From an uncultured Treponema sp. (GTDB taxonomy: Bacteria > Spirochaetota > Spirochaetia > Treponematales > Treponemataceae), in contig CASGDA010000003.1 in the NCBI GenBank assembly GCA_949300145.1, positions 62,001-126,000 of the forward strand: DNA of 64,000 nucleotides, written 5' to 3'. Each line of letters opens with the position of its first letter. Position 1 is the stretch's first letter. This document shows positions 36,032-45,600 of the stretch, one piece after another. The notes beneath the pieces were generated by a model. It was given only the letters and a program-made list of their open reading frames with translations. It searched no databases and was not told where the DNA came from. Made by a program: the position numbers and the translations under genes.

Positions 36032-36058
36032 TCTGTGAATATGTTTTCTATATAAGAA

Positions 36059-36087
36059 TTGAAGATTCTTTTTTTTTGTGATATAAT
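36059..36087 (+). promoter_or_regulatory. carD promoter, leaderless
   Basis: TTGAAG (36059-36064), 17-bp spacer, TATAAT (36082-36087), then 5 nt to the ATG at 36093 (a second ATG at 36099). No Shine-Dalgarno. It lies back to back with the pgsA promoter. Confidence 0.65.
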
Positions 36088-36092
36088 ATAAG

Positions 36093-36731
36093 ATGACCAT
36101 GAAAACAAAAACCACATTCAGTGTTAACCAGAAAATTGTCTATCCAAGCCAGGGTGTCGGAAAGATTATCGAGATCAAGGAGAAAATGTTCAAGAATGAA
36201 CCTGTTCTCTATTATGTGATTTATATCGCCGTTTCCGACATGACAATTATGGCCCCCGTGGAAAGGGCTGAAGAACTTGGCATCAGGGCAATTGTTTCCG
36301 CGGAGGAGGCGCATAAGGCTCTTGAACTTGTCTCCCAGGACTTTGAGCCCATTCCGTCCGACTGGAAGCTGAGATATCAGACAAATCTGGATTTACTTAA
36401 AAAAGGCAGTGTGTGTGATATTGCTACAATAGTCCGTTCCCTTTACCATCGTAGTAAAATAAAAGAACTCCCGATTTTGGAAAGAAAACTTTATGATTCC
36501 GCACAGAAACTTTTGGAAGATGAGATAAGTTTTGCTTTGGATATTTCCAAGGAAGAAGCGGAGAATTTAATACATTCCCATCTTGAGCCTTTCGGGGAAT
36601 TCGATACTAATCCTGATAAATCCAGAATGGATGATGACGCGGACGATGATTTCCTGGACGATGATTCCGGATTGGAAGATGACGAAGATCAGGATCAGGA
36701 TGACGATTTCGACGACGATGACGACAACTGA
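36093..36731 (+). CDS. carD: CarD/CdnL-family transcription regulator with acidic C-terminal tail
   Basis: The protein has 212 residues. The N-terminal RNA polymerase-interacting domain (about 8-65) starts FSVNQKIVYPSQGVGKI, and the helical C-terminal domain (about 70-160) includes IVRSLYHRSKIKELPILERKLYDSA. CarD proteins bind the polymerase beta subunit at promoters and stabilise open complexes. A tail of about 40 residues (173-212) is almost entirely Asp and Glu; ordinary CarD proteins end near 160. The tail could mimic DNA or bind basic partners, which is inference. It is followed by ispF after 49 bp. Confidence 0.92.
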   Translation: MTMKTKTTFSVNQKIVYPSQGVGKIIEIKEKMFKNEPVLYYVIYIAVSDMTIMAPVERAEELGIRAIVSAEEAHKALELVSQDFEPIPSDWKLRYQTNLDLLKKGSVCDIATIVRSLYHRSKIKELPILERKLYDSAQKLLEDEISFALDISKEEAENLIHSHLEPFGEFDTNPDKSRMDDDADDDFLDDDSGLEDDEDQDQDDDFDDDDDN

Positions 36732-36780
36732 GAATATTTCCGGCACCAAACAAATGCCCTGAAACGGAAGCGGGAATTCA

Positions 36781-37350
36781 ATGGAAATCAGTGAAACAAC
36801 AGAAAAAATCATGCGTGTAGGCTTTGGAACAGACAGGCACAGGCTTGTTCCAGGCCGGCGCCTCATGCTCGGAGGCGTCCATATTCCTTTTGATTCCGGT
36901 GAAGCCGGCCATTCTGACGGTGATGTGCTTTTACACGCCGTAACGGACGCCCTTCTGGGTGCGGCCGGCGCCGGCGACATCGGGGAGATGTTTCCGCCGG
37001 GAGACGGGCGCTGGAAGGACGCTGATTCCGCCGTGCTTTTAAAGACCGCCTGGGAAAAAATAAGGGCGGACGGCTGGACTCTGGAGAACCTTGACTGTGT
37101 GATTCATCTGGAAAAACCCAAACTTTTGCCTTGGCGGCGCCTGATTATAGACTCAATCTCCGGAATCCTTTCTCTCCCGGCGGAAAATTTTCCCGCCGTC
37201 GATTCCGGAACCGGAAAAGACGGCGCTTTGCCCCGTGTTTTCGTCAAAGCGAAAACAGCCGAGGGTCTGGGCGATGTCGGGGAGGGAAGGGCTGTGGATG
37301 CCCAGGTTGTCTGTCTTCTTTCAAAATCAGTCCGGCATTTCCAGAACTAA
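36781..37350 (+). CDS. ispF: 2-C-methyl-D-erythritol 2,4-cyclodiphosphate synthase
   Basis: A methylerythritol-phosphate pathway enzyme for isoprenoid precursors. The frame gives 189 residues; the family is usually about 157-160, and a start at the internal ATG (36811, MRVGFGTD) would give 179. Metal and substrate motifs are FGTDRHRL (Asp and His), GHSDGDVLLHAVTDALLGA and TAEGLGDVGEG near the end. Extra length also comes from an insert around VDSGTGKDGALP. IspD is not in the window. The 3' end overlaps the convergent SpiroCoCo gene by 24 bp. Confidence 0.93.
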   Translation: MEISETTEKIMRVGFGTDRHRLVPGRRLMLGGVHIPFDSGEAGHSDGDVLLHAVTDALLGAAGAGDIGEMFPPGDGRWKDADSAVLLKTAWEKIRADGWTLENLDCVIHLEKPKLLPWRRLIIDSISGILSLPAENFPAVDSGTGKDGALPRVFVKAKTAEGLGDVGEGRAVDAQVVCLLSKSVRHFQN

Positions 37351-40300
37351 TTCAACTTCACCCTTGGAAAGATGCAGGGCGCGGGCAATCTGGTCTGTCG
37401 TCCATCCCTCATGCTTCAACGCTTTTATGTTCTCCCTGTCGCTTATGGGAGGTGCCCCCTTCCTTTTCTTTGCTCCGGGATCTTCCTCTTTGATTAAGGC
37501 GTGGAACAAGCCTATGGTTTTGTCCGCTTCTTTCTTCAAATCCACGAGACGTTTTTCCGTATTCACAAATGCTTCCCTGTCGGCCTGTATGCGTTTGGAA
37601 CGTTTCTCCACATCCGAAAGTTCTGTTTCCAGCTGGGTGATTTTGCTCTCAACTTCCCCGGCCCTTTCAGACGCATCCATGAGCGTATCAATTCTGTTTT
37701 TTATCGCCGAGATATCCTCCGGCATTGCGGCTGTTTCCTCCCGGTAAGAACGCAGGTTGGTTTCGAGTTCCTTCAGCAGATTAAACGCCTTGTCCACGCC
37801 TTCGATTGTCTGGTCAAGTACAAGGGCCTTTTTCGCCATCCTCTCATACCGGGCATTCACATCGTTTATGCTGTCTTCAAAACGTCTGATTTTAACCTGG
37901 TATTCCTGAACATCGTCGTTTGTACGGGTGAGTTCGGAAATCCTCTCCGCGATTTTGGAAGACAGCCCGAGCAGGTTGTTGAAGTCCGCCTCCATGGCGT
38001 CAATCCGTTTCTTTTCGGAAGACATTTTTCCGAGCTTCTGTTCCGCCTCTTCCTCAAGGCTCCGTATGTGTTTGTACTGGTTCTCGAGGCGCGCCATTGT
38101 TTCCTGATACACGTTGAAACTGCCGACTTCGATTTTAAGTTTTTCAATGCTTTCTTCAAGACCGGCTTTAAGCTCGTCCGCTCTGGTGAAAACACGGGTT
38201 TGCTCGACGAAGGCTTTTTGTTTCGCCGCAATTTCATCCAGATTTCCGGAAATTGAATCGACGTCGCGCTGGAGTTTTTTGAAGAACTTCTGCTTTGTAT
38301 CTTCAAGGGAAGAGCCGATTTCAAGGGCCGATGTTTTGAGTGCGCGGACGGATGTTTCCGCCTCCGCTTTAGCCGTTTTAATTTGCTCTCCGGTTTCCCG
38401 TGAAAGCTCTTCAAAGGTTTTCGCGAATTTATCCAGCGCATTCTGGCTGCGCTCGTCCAGATCCCTTCCGGCGTTGTTGATTTTTCCGCGCAGTTCCTCA
38501 ACTGAATTCTGGAGTTCCATTGTATCCTGTCCGATGCGTTTAACCGCCGCGGAGAAGTCCTCCTGGGTGTCGGCCTCCAGTTTTTCTATCATTGAGGAAG
38601 TTGAATTCCGGAATTCCGAAATTTTTATTTCTATTTCGGAGGAAGCCTCTTCCACCAGCCTTTCATGTTTTTTCTGCCATTCGGAGACGTTTTCACTGAT
38701 GCTGTTTATCAGGTTTTCAGAATCTTCACGCGCTGTTTCTATTGAACCCAGCAGGTCCTTGTACCGGGAATCCATTTCCAGCCGCTGTTTCCGCAGCGCT
38801 TCCTGAAGCTCGATGGAATGTGTCTGCAGCTCGTTCCTGGCGAAAACCTCCGCGTTTTCCTTGGCCTGAAGGAATTCCGCCCGGTACTGCTCCGAAAAGG
38901 ACTGGATGGCTTCAGCGCTGTTTGTAATCCTTGTGCGCAAATCAGATTCAACTTCCGAAATCTGGCTTTCGATTTTGTCAGTCTGAATCCTGTAGTTTTC
39001 GGAAATTTCTGACAGCCTTTCCTTAAGTTTCTCCGTGTATTCGTTCTCCGCGTCCGTCCTTTCGGATTCATTTTTTGCGGAAAGGGCTTCCAGTCTTTCC
39101 TCAAGATTAGCCTGCCAGTTCTGTATTTCCGCTGCCATCGTGTTCCCGCGGTTTGTAAGATCCGTGAAGAAGTCATCCTCGAAGGCTTTCAATTTTTCAG
39201 ACACATTCGCATAGGCATGGGTTTTCAAATCGTTGATGGAATTCTCGATGTTCTGGATTTTATTTACAAGTGATTCCGCTCTGGAATTGAAAGAGGATTC
39301 AAAACTGTCCCTGCGTGTGTTCTGATCCTGCACAAAAAGCTCGAAGGCGGCGTTCGTTTTTTTCTCCAGATCCTGGAGGGAAAGCCGGAGCTTCCCGTCC
39401 ATACCAGGTATTTCATCCATAATGCTGCTGAATTTTGAAAGCTGGTAAGATGTGTCTTTTTCAAATCCAGTGAGTTTTTCCTCCAGGGCTGTAAGCCTGT
39501 TTTCTGCCTCCGTCGCGGAATGGGAAATCTTCGCCGACAAACCTTCCGTTTCGGTTTTCAGTTTTTCAAAGAAAGCTTTTTGTGTCGCACCCTGTTCCTC
39601 AATCAATGCGTTCGTATGGTTTTTTGATTCCTTGAGCATTGTTTCATTCTGGGTTTTCCATTCCGCCTTGAAATCCTTCAATGCCTGCTGGCTTTCTGAG
39701 AGTTTTTCTTTTGTCTGCTGAAGCATTTCGGATGTCCGGGTGTCTATGGTTTCCCTGTATTTTTCAAGGCGCGCCAAAGCCTGTTGCTGGAGTTTCTCAA
39801 AGGTATTGTCTTCCAGCTTTTCCGCCCTGTCGGATGCTTTTTCAAACAGGTTGTCGTAAACCCTCTGCAGGTTTTCCAGGGCGGAGGATTCCAGGCTTTC
39901 ACTTTCACGGCGGATTCTTTCTATTTTGCCGTTTATTTCTTCCATATCGCCGGAAAAGCGTGAGAGTATCTCTTCCCTGATTCCTGAAAGGGCCGCGGAA
40001 TTCTCCCTGGTGAAACGCTGTTCAAGTTGTGAAAGGGAAAGGGAAATCTCCTCCATTTCTTTTTTCGCGTTTTGTATCTTTATGCCGAGGGAATCAGCAA
40101 AATCCGATTCCTCCGCGATTTTCGCCAGGTTTTTATCCGCCGCCGATATCGCTTCCATCAGTTTTGAAACCGTCTGGCTTGAATTTTTTATTTGGAGCAT
40201 GAAATCCGTGACTTCCTTGCGGCGGGAATAAAGCTCTTCTTCTTCCTTCTCCAAATCAGTCTGCATTTCCTTGAGTTTTGCGACGGCGGCGCTGGCCCTG

Positions 40301-40500
40301 TCCATCATTGTCCTTATTTCGATGGAAGCGTTTTCCAATCCCTGCGTTTTTGTGGTGACATAGGCTGAAAAATCGTCTTTCTGTTTGTCATAAAACCGTT
40401 TCAGTTTTTCAAAAGAACGGTTGCCTTTGTCAAAATGACGGAATACTAAGATGAGGATTAGGCATATTCCCATCGTAATGATATTTCCTGTAGTAAACAT
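37327..40500 (-). CDS. SpiroCoCo-family giant coiled-coil protein
   Basis: The protein has 1057 residues. An N-terminal membrane helix (about 6-20, TMGICLILILVF) is followed by nearly 950 residues of heptad-like, Glu/Lys/Ser-rich coiled coil with almost no breaks. A short C-terminal region (about 1020-1057) resembles a helix-turn-helix: KALKHEGWTTDQIARALHLSKGEVELVLEM. This layout matches a coiled-coil family I know from spirochaetes, of unknown function. It could be a membrane-anchored filament or tether, possibly reaching DNA or another partner through the C-terminal module; that is inference. Good ribosome site (AAAGGGTGG). It lies just downstream of the HAD gene on the same strand. Confidence 0.88.
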   Translation of the reverse strand: MFTTGNIITMGICLILILVFRHFDKGNRSFEKLKRFYDKQKDDFSAYVTTKTQGLENASIEIRTMMDRASAAVAKLKEMQTDLEKEEEELYSRRKEVTDFMLQIKNSSQTVSKLMEAISAADKNLAKIAEESDFADSLGIKIQNAKKEMEEISLSLSQLEQRFTRENSAALSGIREEILSRFSGDMEEINGKIERIRRESESLESSALENLQRVYDNLFEKASDRAEKLEDNTFEKLQQQALARLEKYRETIDTRTSEMLQQTKEKLSESQQALKDFKAEWKTQNETMLKESKNHTNALIEEQGATQKAFFEKLKTETEGLSAKISHSATEAENRLTALEEKLTGFEKDTSYQLSKFSSIMDEIPGMDGKLRLSLQDLEKKTNAAFELFVQDQNTRRDSFESSFNSRAESLVNKIQNIENSINDLKTHAYANVSEKLKAFEDDFFTDLTNRGNTMAAEIQNWQANLEERLEALSAKNESERTDAENEYTEKLKERLSEISENYRIQTDKIESQISEVESDLRTRITNSAEAIQSFSEQYRAEFLQAKENAEVFARNELQTHSIELQEALRKQRLEMDSRYKDLLGSIETAREDSENLINSISENVSEWQKKHERLVEEASSEIEIKISEFRNSTSSMIEKLEADTQEDFSAAVKRIGQDTMELQNSVEELRGKINNAGRDLDERSQNALDKFAKTFEELSRETGEQIKTAKAEAETSVRALKTSALEIGSSLEDTKQKFFKKLQRDVDSISGNLDEIAAKQKAFVEQTRVFTRADELKAGLEESIEKLKIEVGSFNVYQETMARLENQYKHIRSLEEEAEQKLGKMSSEKKRIDAMEADFNNLLGLSSKIAERISELTRTNDDVQEYQVKIRRFEDSINDVNARYERMAKKALVLDQTIEGVDKAFNLLKELETNLRSYREETAAMPEDISAIKNRIDTLMDASERAGEVESKITQLETELSDVEKRSKRIQADREAFVNTEKRLVDLKKEADKTIGLFHALIKEEDPGAKKRKGAPPISDRENIKALKHEGWTTDQIARALHLSKGEVELVLEMPD

Positions 40501-40523
40501 CTACGACCACCCTTTTTGCGCTG

Positions 40524-41240
40524 TTATTCAAAGTTTACCACATCAGTCAAAAATTGACGATATGAATAAAAATAAATATCACACGCGCTCTTTTTTTTCA
40601 TATTGAAGAAATCGAAAGGGGAAAGGATGCAGGCTGTTTTCATTCCCGCCGCGGATGCTCCCCTGATATCCGATTTCAGGCTGTTTCCTACATATAGAAT
40701 ACGCTCCGGCGGTATCCCGAGGGATGAGGCAAGCGCCCGGAAAGGCGTTCCGGAAGGTTTCAGCGCCCCCGTTTCCTCCGAAGAAAGAACCGCGTCACAA
40801 TAACCGGAGAGCCCCCAGACGGATCCTTTTTGCTCCGGCGGAAAGTCCGACAGGATGCCGGTTTTAATTCCCGCTGTTTTTAAGCCGGAAAAAACTTCAT
40901 GGATGAACGGAAATGGTTTCATATTCAAAAAAAAGGGTTTCAAGCCGTCATATATGATGCTCCGGATTTTTTCCGCCGCTTCTCCGGTGGAAATACCCAT
41001 TTCCTCTGCCAGCAGCTCCGCCTGTTTTTTACGAAAGGCTTCCCCGGGATTATCCCCCGGAAGTATTTCCGTCCGGCAGTCGTGGAGAATCCTTCTGACT
41101 TTGTTGAAGGCGGAAAAAAAAGACAGGTTTTTGAGGAAGTAAAAAGGCAGTCTGCGGTAAAGTCTGAATGCCGGATACAGGGTCCCGTCAATGTCAAAGG
41201 CTACGGCGTCTATATCCGCACGGGTAAAGGCTTTCTTCAT
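40524..41240 (-). CDS. HAD-superfamily hydrolase
   Basis: The protein has 238 residues. Motif I AFDIDGTLYP (nucleophile Asp and acid/base Asp), motif II Ser in GILSDFPPEQ, motif III Lys in TGALKPSGTPF and motif IV YVGNSLKSDIRGA are all present. A helical cap follows motif I. It is probably a phosphatase of the PGP/pyrophosphatase-like type, substrate unknown. It has its own leaderless-type promoter and lies 23 bp upstream of the SpiroCoCo gene, so they may be co-transcribed. Confidence 0.88.
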   Translation of the reverse strand: MKKAFTRADIDAVAFDIDGTLYPAFRLYRRLPFYFLKNLSFFSAFNKVRRILHDCRTEILPGDNPGEAFRKKQAELLAEEMGISTGEAAEKIRSIIYDGLKPFFLNMKPFPFIHEVFSGLKTAGIKTGILSDFPPEQKGSVWGLSGYCDAVLSSEETGALKPSGTPFRALASSLGIPPERILYVGNSLKSDIRGASAAGMKTACILSPFDFFNMKKKSACDIYFYSYRQFLTDVVNFE

Positions 41241-41246
41241 CCTATA

Positions 41247-41275
41247 GTTATACTATAAGATACTGTTATCGTCCA
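41247..41275 (-). promoter_or_regulatory. Promoter of the HAD gene, leaderless
   Basis: Minus strand: TGGACG (41275-41270), 17-bp spacer, TATAAC (41252-41247), then 6 nt to the ATG. No Shine-Dalgarno. Confidence 0.55.
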
Positions 41276-41278
41276 TTA

Positions 41279-42616
41279 TTATTCATTTTGAAGGATGAAT
41301 CTGCCGGCTTCCGGAACCTTGACCCTGGACAGATGGATGAATGCGTCTTTGTTTCTTTCAATGAAAACCTGTTTGTCCGTTTCCGCGGCGCTTTCAAAAA
41401 CAGTTATGCAGAAACCGTTTTCAGCGGAAAAATACGGGAAGAAAACCGCTATATGGTGGTATTGCCGCAGCGGAGGATTTCCCCGCAGCCTGTTCACCGC
41501 CCCCAGATAAAAGCAGCCCGGTTCTTTCACCGCCAGATAATAGAGGAGGGGGATAAGCTCCTCCACAGGGTATCCTGTATGCCTGGAATAACCGGTTCCG
41601 TCCGCAAAAACGGAGTCCGTCACGTCTGTTCCTGATTCAGCCGGCAGGACGGTTTTTCCGGCATTCAGGGTCACCACGGCGGCGGCCAGGTTCCTGCACC
41701 AGTCGAGGCCGAAAAAAAGATCCCGCTGTTCCCGGTGGGGTTTCGTAAAATGTGAATCCGGATTATCCGTGGGGGTTTTCAATGGCTGTATAAAAAGCCC
41801 GTTGCCGGCGGCGGGCCTTATGATTCCGTCTACAATCCATTTTGCGAAACCGGAACAGTTGACTCCGCCTATTATGTCTTTTCCCCATGTTTCTTCTTCC
41901 GCCTGGGGGGAAAGGTCTTTTATGTGGACCGCTTTTCCGTTCTCGTCAAAGGCTCCGTCCTCCGTGTAAACCAGACGTGGCAGGAGGGTCTGTATGGAGT
42001 GTACAACGGAGATGATGTCGTTGTAATCGCTGTTGTTATGTGAGAAAATGTACCATGGAGCCAGTGTGTCCGTCATTTCATAAATACGGCTTAACGGCAT
42101 GTGGTACAGGCTTTCAAAGGAACCGCCGACGGGAATATTATCGCAGAGTTTTGAACCGTATATTTCGATGGACAGGAAGGGTTTTTTCTGCGGCGCTGGC
42201 GGCGGATAAACAGAAACAAAGACATTCTCATCATTAAGTGGGAATATCCTTATTTCTTCCGCCTGCCCCGTTGCCATTGAGCGGTATAAACGCCATTCCC
42301 CCTGGATACCGTCCGCATCGGCCGGATTTACCTTTGTGATTAAACTGGATGAATCCACGGAAAGCGAACAGGAGAATTCATACTCTGAGGCGAGGCTGTC
42401 CTGAACCGTTTCCGGTTTGAGGATTGAGACCCTGGAGATTTCGTCTTCCAGCCATTTTGCGGAAACCGCTTTGCGGACCTCCGCCGATTCAATGAAATTT
42501 TCCGGCGGAAAAATTCCTTCCCCTGTGTAAGGATAAAGGGAAGGAGGGAAAACGGCGGACACAAAATATAAAAGCACGCAGAAGCCTGCCGGAAGGAAAA
42601 AACGCTTTTTTGCCAA
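41279..42616 (-). CDS. Exported protein with NlpC/P60-like Cys-His motifs
   Basis: The frame gives 445 residues from a TTG codon preceded by AGGGGGT. An N-terminal signal (about 5-24, hydrophobic) implies export. In the second half, IGGVNCSGFAKWIVDG (Cys about 246) and QYHHIAVFFPYFS (His about 396-397) resemble the nucleophile Cys and catalytic His of papain-like NlpC/P60 amidases, but the spacing of about 150 residues is larger than usual. The N-terminal half is not recognised. Peptidoglycan or peptide hydrolysis is plausible, not shown. It lies 46 bp downstream of the large activase gene. Confidence 0.55.
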   Translation of the reverse strand: MAKKRFFLPAGFCVLLYFVSAVFPPSLYPYTGEGIFPPENFIESAEVRKAVSAKWLEDEISRVSILKPETVQDSLASEYEFSCSLSVDSSSLITKVNPADADGIQGEWRLYRSMATGQAEEIRIFPLNDENVFVSVYPPPAPQKKPFLSIEIYGSKLCDNIPVGGSFESLYHMPLSRIYEMTDTLAPWYIFSHNNSDYNDIISVVHSIQTLLPRLVYTEDGAFDENGKAVHIKDLSPQAEEETWGKDIIGGVNCSGFAKWIVDGIIRPAAGNGLFIQPLKTPTDNPDSHFTKPHREQRDLFFGLDWCRNLAAAVVTLNAGKTVLPAESGTDVTDSVFADGTGYSRHTGYPVEELIPLLYYLAVKEPGCFYLGAVNRLRGNPPLRQYHHIAVFFPYFSAENGFCITVFESAAETDKQVFIERNKDAFIHLSRVKVPEAGRFILQNE

Positions 42617-42662
42617 TATGAACCCCCTGCAGTTGGAATATCGGCTTGAAAAGCCTCCGGTT

Positions 42663-45600
42663 TTAGGCCTTCCTTTCCGCCCCCGCCGCCGTTTTTGTCT
42701 CGTCCGGGTGTGAGCCGATCGGGGCGTTCGCCAGCATCAGTTTCAGTCTGTTAAGCTGGTTTACCTCGCTTGCCCCCGGATCATAGTCAATGGCGGCGAT
42801 ATTCGCTTCCGGGAAACGGCGGCGCAGCTCTTTTATCATTCCTTTGCCGGTCACATGGTTCGGCAGACAGGCGAAGGGCTGGATACAGGCTATGCTGGGA
42901 ACGCCGGACTGTATGAGTTCCACCATTTCGGCGGTGAGGAACCAGCCTTCACCGGTCATATTTCCCAGCTGCACGATGTCATCCACGCCTTTCTGGAGTT
43001 TATAGATGGATTCAGGCGGAAGGAAACGCCTTGATTTTTTCAATGCCTTCCGTATGTCCTTCCTGAAAAATTCCATCGCCTTAATCATCAGCCGGGAGAT
43101 GATTTCCGCGCTTTTCGGTCTGGAAAGTTTCCTGTGCTGGTAAATGCCTCCGGAGAATGAATAGAACAGGAAGTCCGCCAAATCCGGCACGACGCATTCC
43201 GCCCCCTCCCTTTCGATTACGCCGAAAATGTCATTATTCGCGGTCGGATGGAATTTCACGAGAATTTCGCCAACAACCCCGACCCTGGGTTTATGAATCT
43301 GCCTCAGTTTGAGGTTGTCAAAGGTCTGCACGATTTCTTTTATCAGCTTTTTGTATTTTGACCAGGACGGTTTCGCCATGAGCCGGAGAGCCTTTGCGTT
43401 GAAATCCTCGTACAGTTTGTCCGCTGAACCCGGAACTTCCTCATAGGGTCTGGTACGGTAAAGTACCCGCATAAGCAGGTCTCCCAGCATCAGGGCCATC
43501 ATTGCGCGTTTTATCAGTCCGAGGGTAATTTTGAATCCCGGATTTTTTTCAAAGGACTGGGCGCTTAAACTTATTACGGGGATATGGGACCAGCCTATGT
43601 CGCTTAAAGCCCTGCGGATAAAGCCTATATAGTTGGTGGCGCGGCAGCCGCCGCCCGTCTGTGTTATTAAAAGGGCGACCCTATTCAAATCGTATTTTCC
43701 GGATTTCAGGGCGGAAATCATCTGGCCGGCTACGATAATCGACGGATAGCAGGCGTCATTGTTTACGTATTGCAGGCCCGTGTCTACGGCGGCGGCGTCC
43801 ACTTCCGGAAGGATTACAAAGTTGTATCCTGCTGATGAAAACGCCGACTGCAATATGCGGAAATGTATGGGCGACATCTGCGGCGCCAGTATCGTGTAGG
43901 TCTTTTTCATTTCCTTGGTGAATACCGGCCTTTTCTTGCTGTAGCTTAAAATCCTTGTTTCCTCGGAATGACGCTCCCTTTCTTTTATGGCCGCAATCAG
44001 GCTGCGTATACGGATTCGCACCGCACCCAGATTGGAACCTTCGTCTATTTTAATGAGGGTGTACATTTTTCCGGCGGCTTCCAGAATTTCCTGCACCTGG
44101 TCGGCGGTGACCGCGTCCAGTCCGCATCCGAAACTTGTTATCTGGACAAGCTCAAGGTTTTTGCTGCGTGAAACAAATTCACCGGCCCGGTAAAGCCTGT
44201 TGTGGTAAGACCACTGATCCACGACCCTCAGAGGCCTTTTCACTTTTCCAAGGTGTGCGACTGAATCCTCCGTAAGGACGGCAAGGCCGAGACCCGCAAT
44301 AAGTTCCGGGATTCCGTGGTTTATTTCCGGATCCAGGTGGTAGGGCCTGCCGGCAAGGACAATCCCTTTTATACCGCTTTTTTCGATTTCTTCCAGGACT
44401 TCCTCGCCTTTGCGGGCGGTTTCATCCCTGAATGAAGTCTGTTCATCCCAGGCGGCATCCACCGCCTGGACAATTTCATCTTTCGGTATGTTGAATTTTT
44501 CGCAGAGCTCTTCCTGAAGTCTGACTGTCAGCCTTTCCTTGTCGTCTATCGGCAGGAAAGGATTCATGAATATGATTGATTCATCCTGTCTGAGTTTATC
44601 AACGTTGTTCCTCAGGACTTCAGGATAACTTGTGACAATCGGGCAGTTATAGTGGTTTCCCGCCGACGGATCCTCTATGCGTTCATAAGGCGCGCAGGGA
44701 TAGAAAATGAATTTAACTCCGGAGCGGAGAAGGGATTCTATGTGTCCGTGCGATATTTTTCCGGGATAACATACGGATTCCGATGGTATGGTTTCAAGCC
44801 CCATTTCGTAAACGGCCCGGCTCGATCTCGGTGAAAGTTTTACCCGGAATCCGAGTTTCGTGAAGAATGTGAACCAGAAGGGGTAATTTTCATACATATT
44901 CAATACACGGAGAATTCCCACTTCCCCGCGCGGTGCGTCCTCCGCCGCGAGCGGTGTGTATCTGAAAACCCTGTTGTATTTCCATGCGAACAGGTTCGGA
45001 ACGGGTTTCTTTTCCGGTTTCTCTATTCCGCTGAAGCGTTTCTTTTTGTCTTCCGGCGCGTCAATTTCAAGTCCCCGTTCGCACCTGTTTCCCGTGACGA
45101 AACGGCGGGGAGGGGCCACCATCCTTTCCACGGGGCCTTCCGTGGAGATGCCTGTCGTGAATGTGTTGATGGTCAGCTGGCAGTTGTTCGCGCATTTTCC
45201 GCAGCGGCGCAGTTCCAGCTGCACGGAAAAATTATCCAGCTGGTCAGGCGTCGCAAGGGAAGACATGGTGTCCGCAGGCGAACCGGCCGCCTTCCATTCG
45301 TCCAGGGCTATCAAAGCGGCGCCGTAAGCCCCCATCAGGCCCGCCACATCCGGGCGGAAGACATTTCTGCCGGAAATTTTCTCAAATGCCCGCAATACCG
45401 CGTCGTTGTTGAAGGTTCCGCCCTGCACAACGATTTTCTCTCCGATTGCATTGGCGTCGCGCAGCTTGATGACTTTGAACAGGGCGTTCTTTATGACTGA
45501 ATAAGAAAGCCCTGCGGAAATATCACCGACAGAGGCCCCTTCCTTCTGGGCCTGCTTTACCCGGCTATTCATGAAGATTGTGCACCGGCTTCCCAAATCC

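Noticed and set aside
37501-38256. 251-residue open frame antisense to the SpiroCoCo gene
   Set aside because: Shadow of the repetitive Glu/Lys codons of the coiled coil; composition rich in Phe and Arg and no translation signals.
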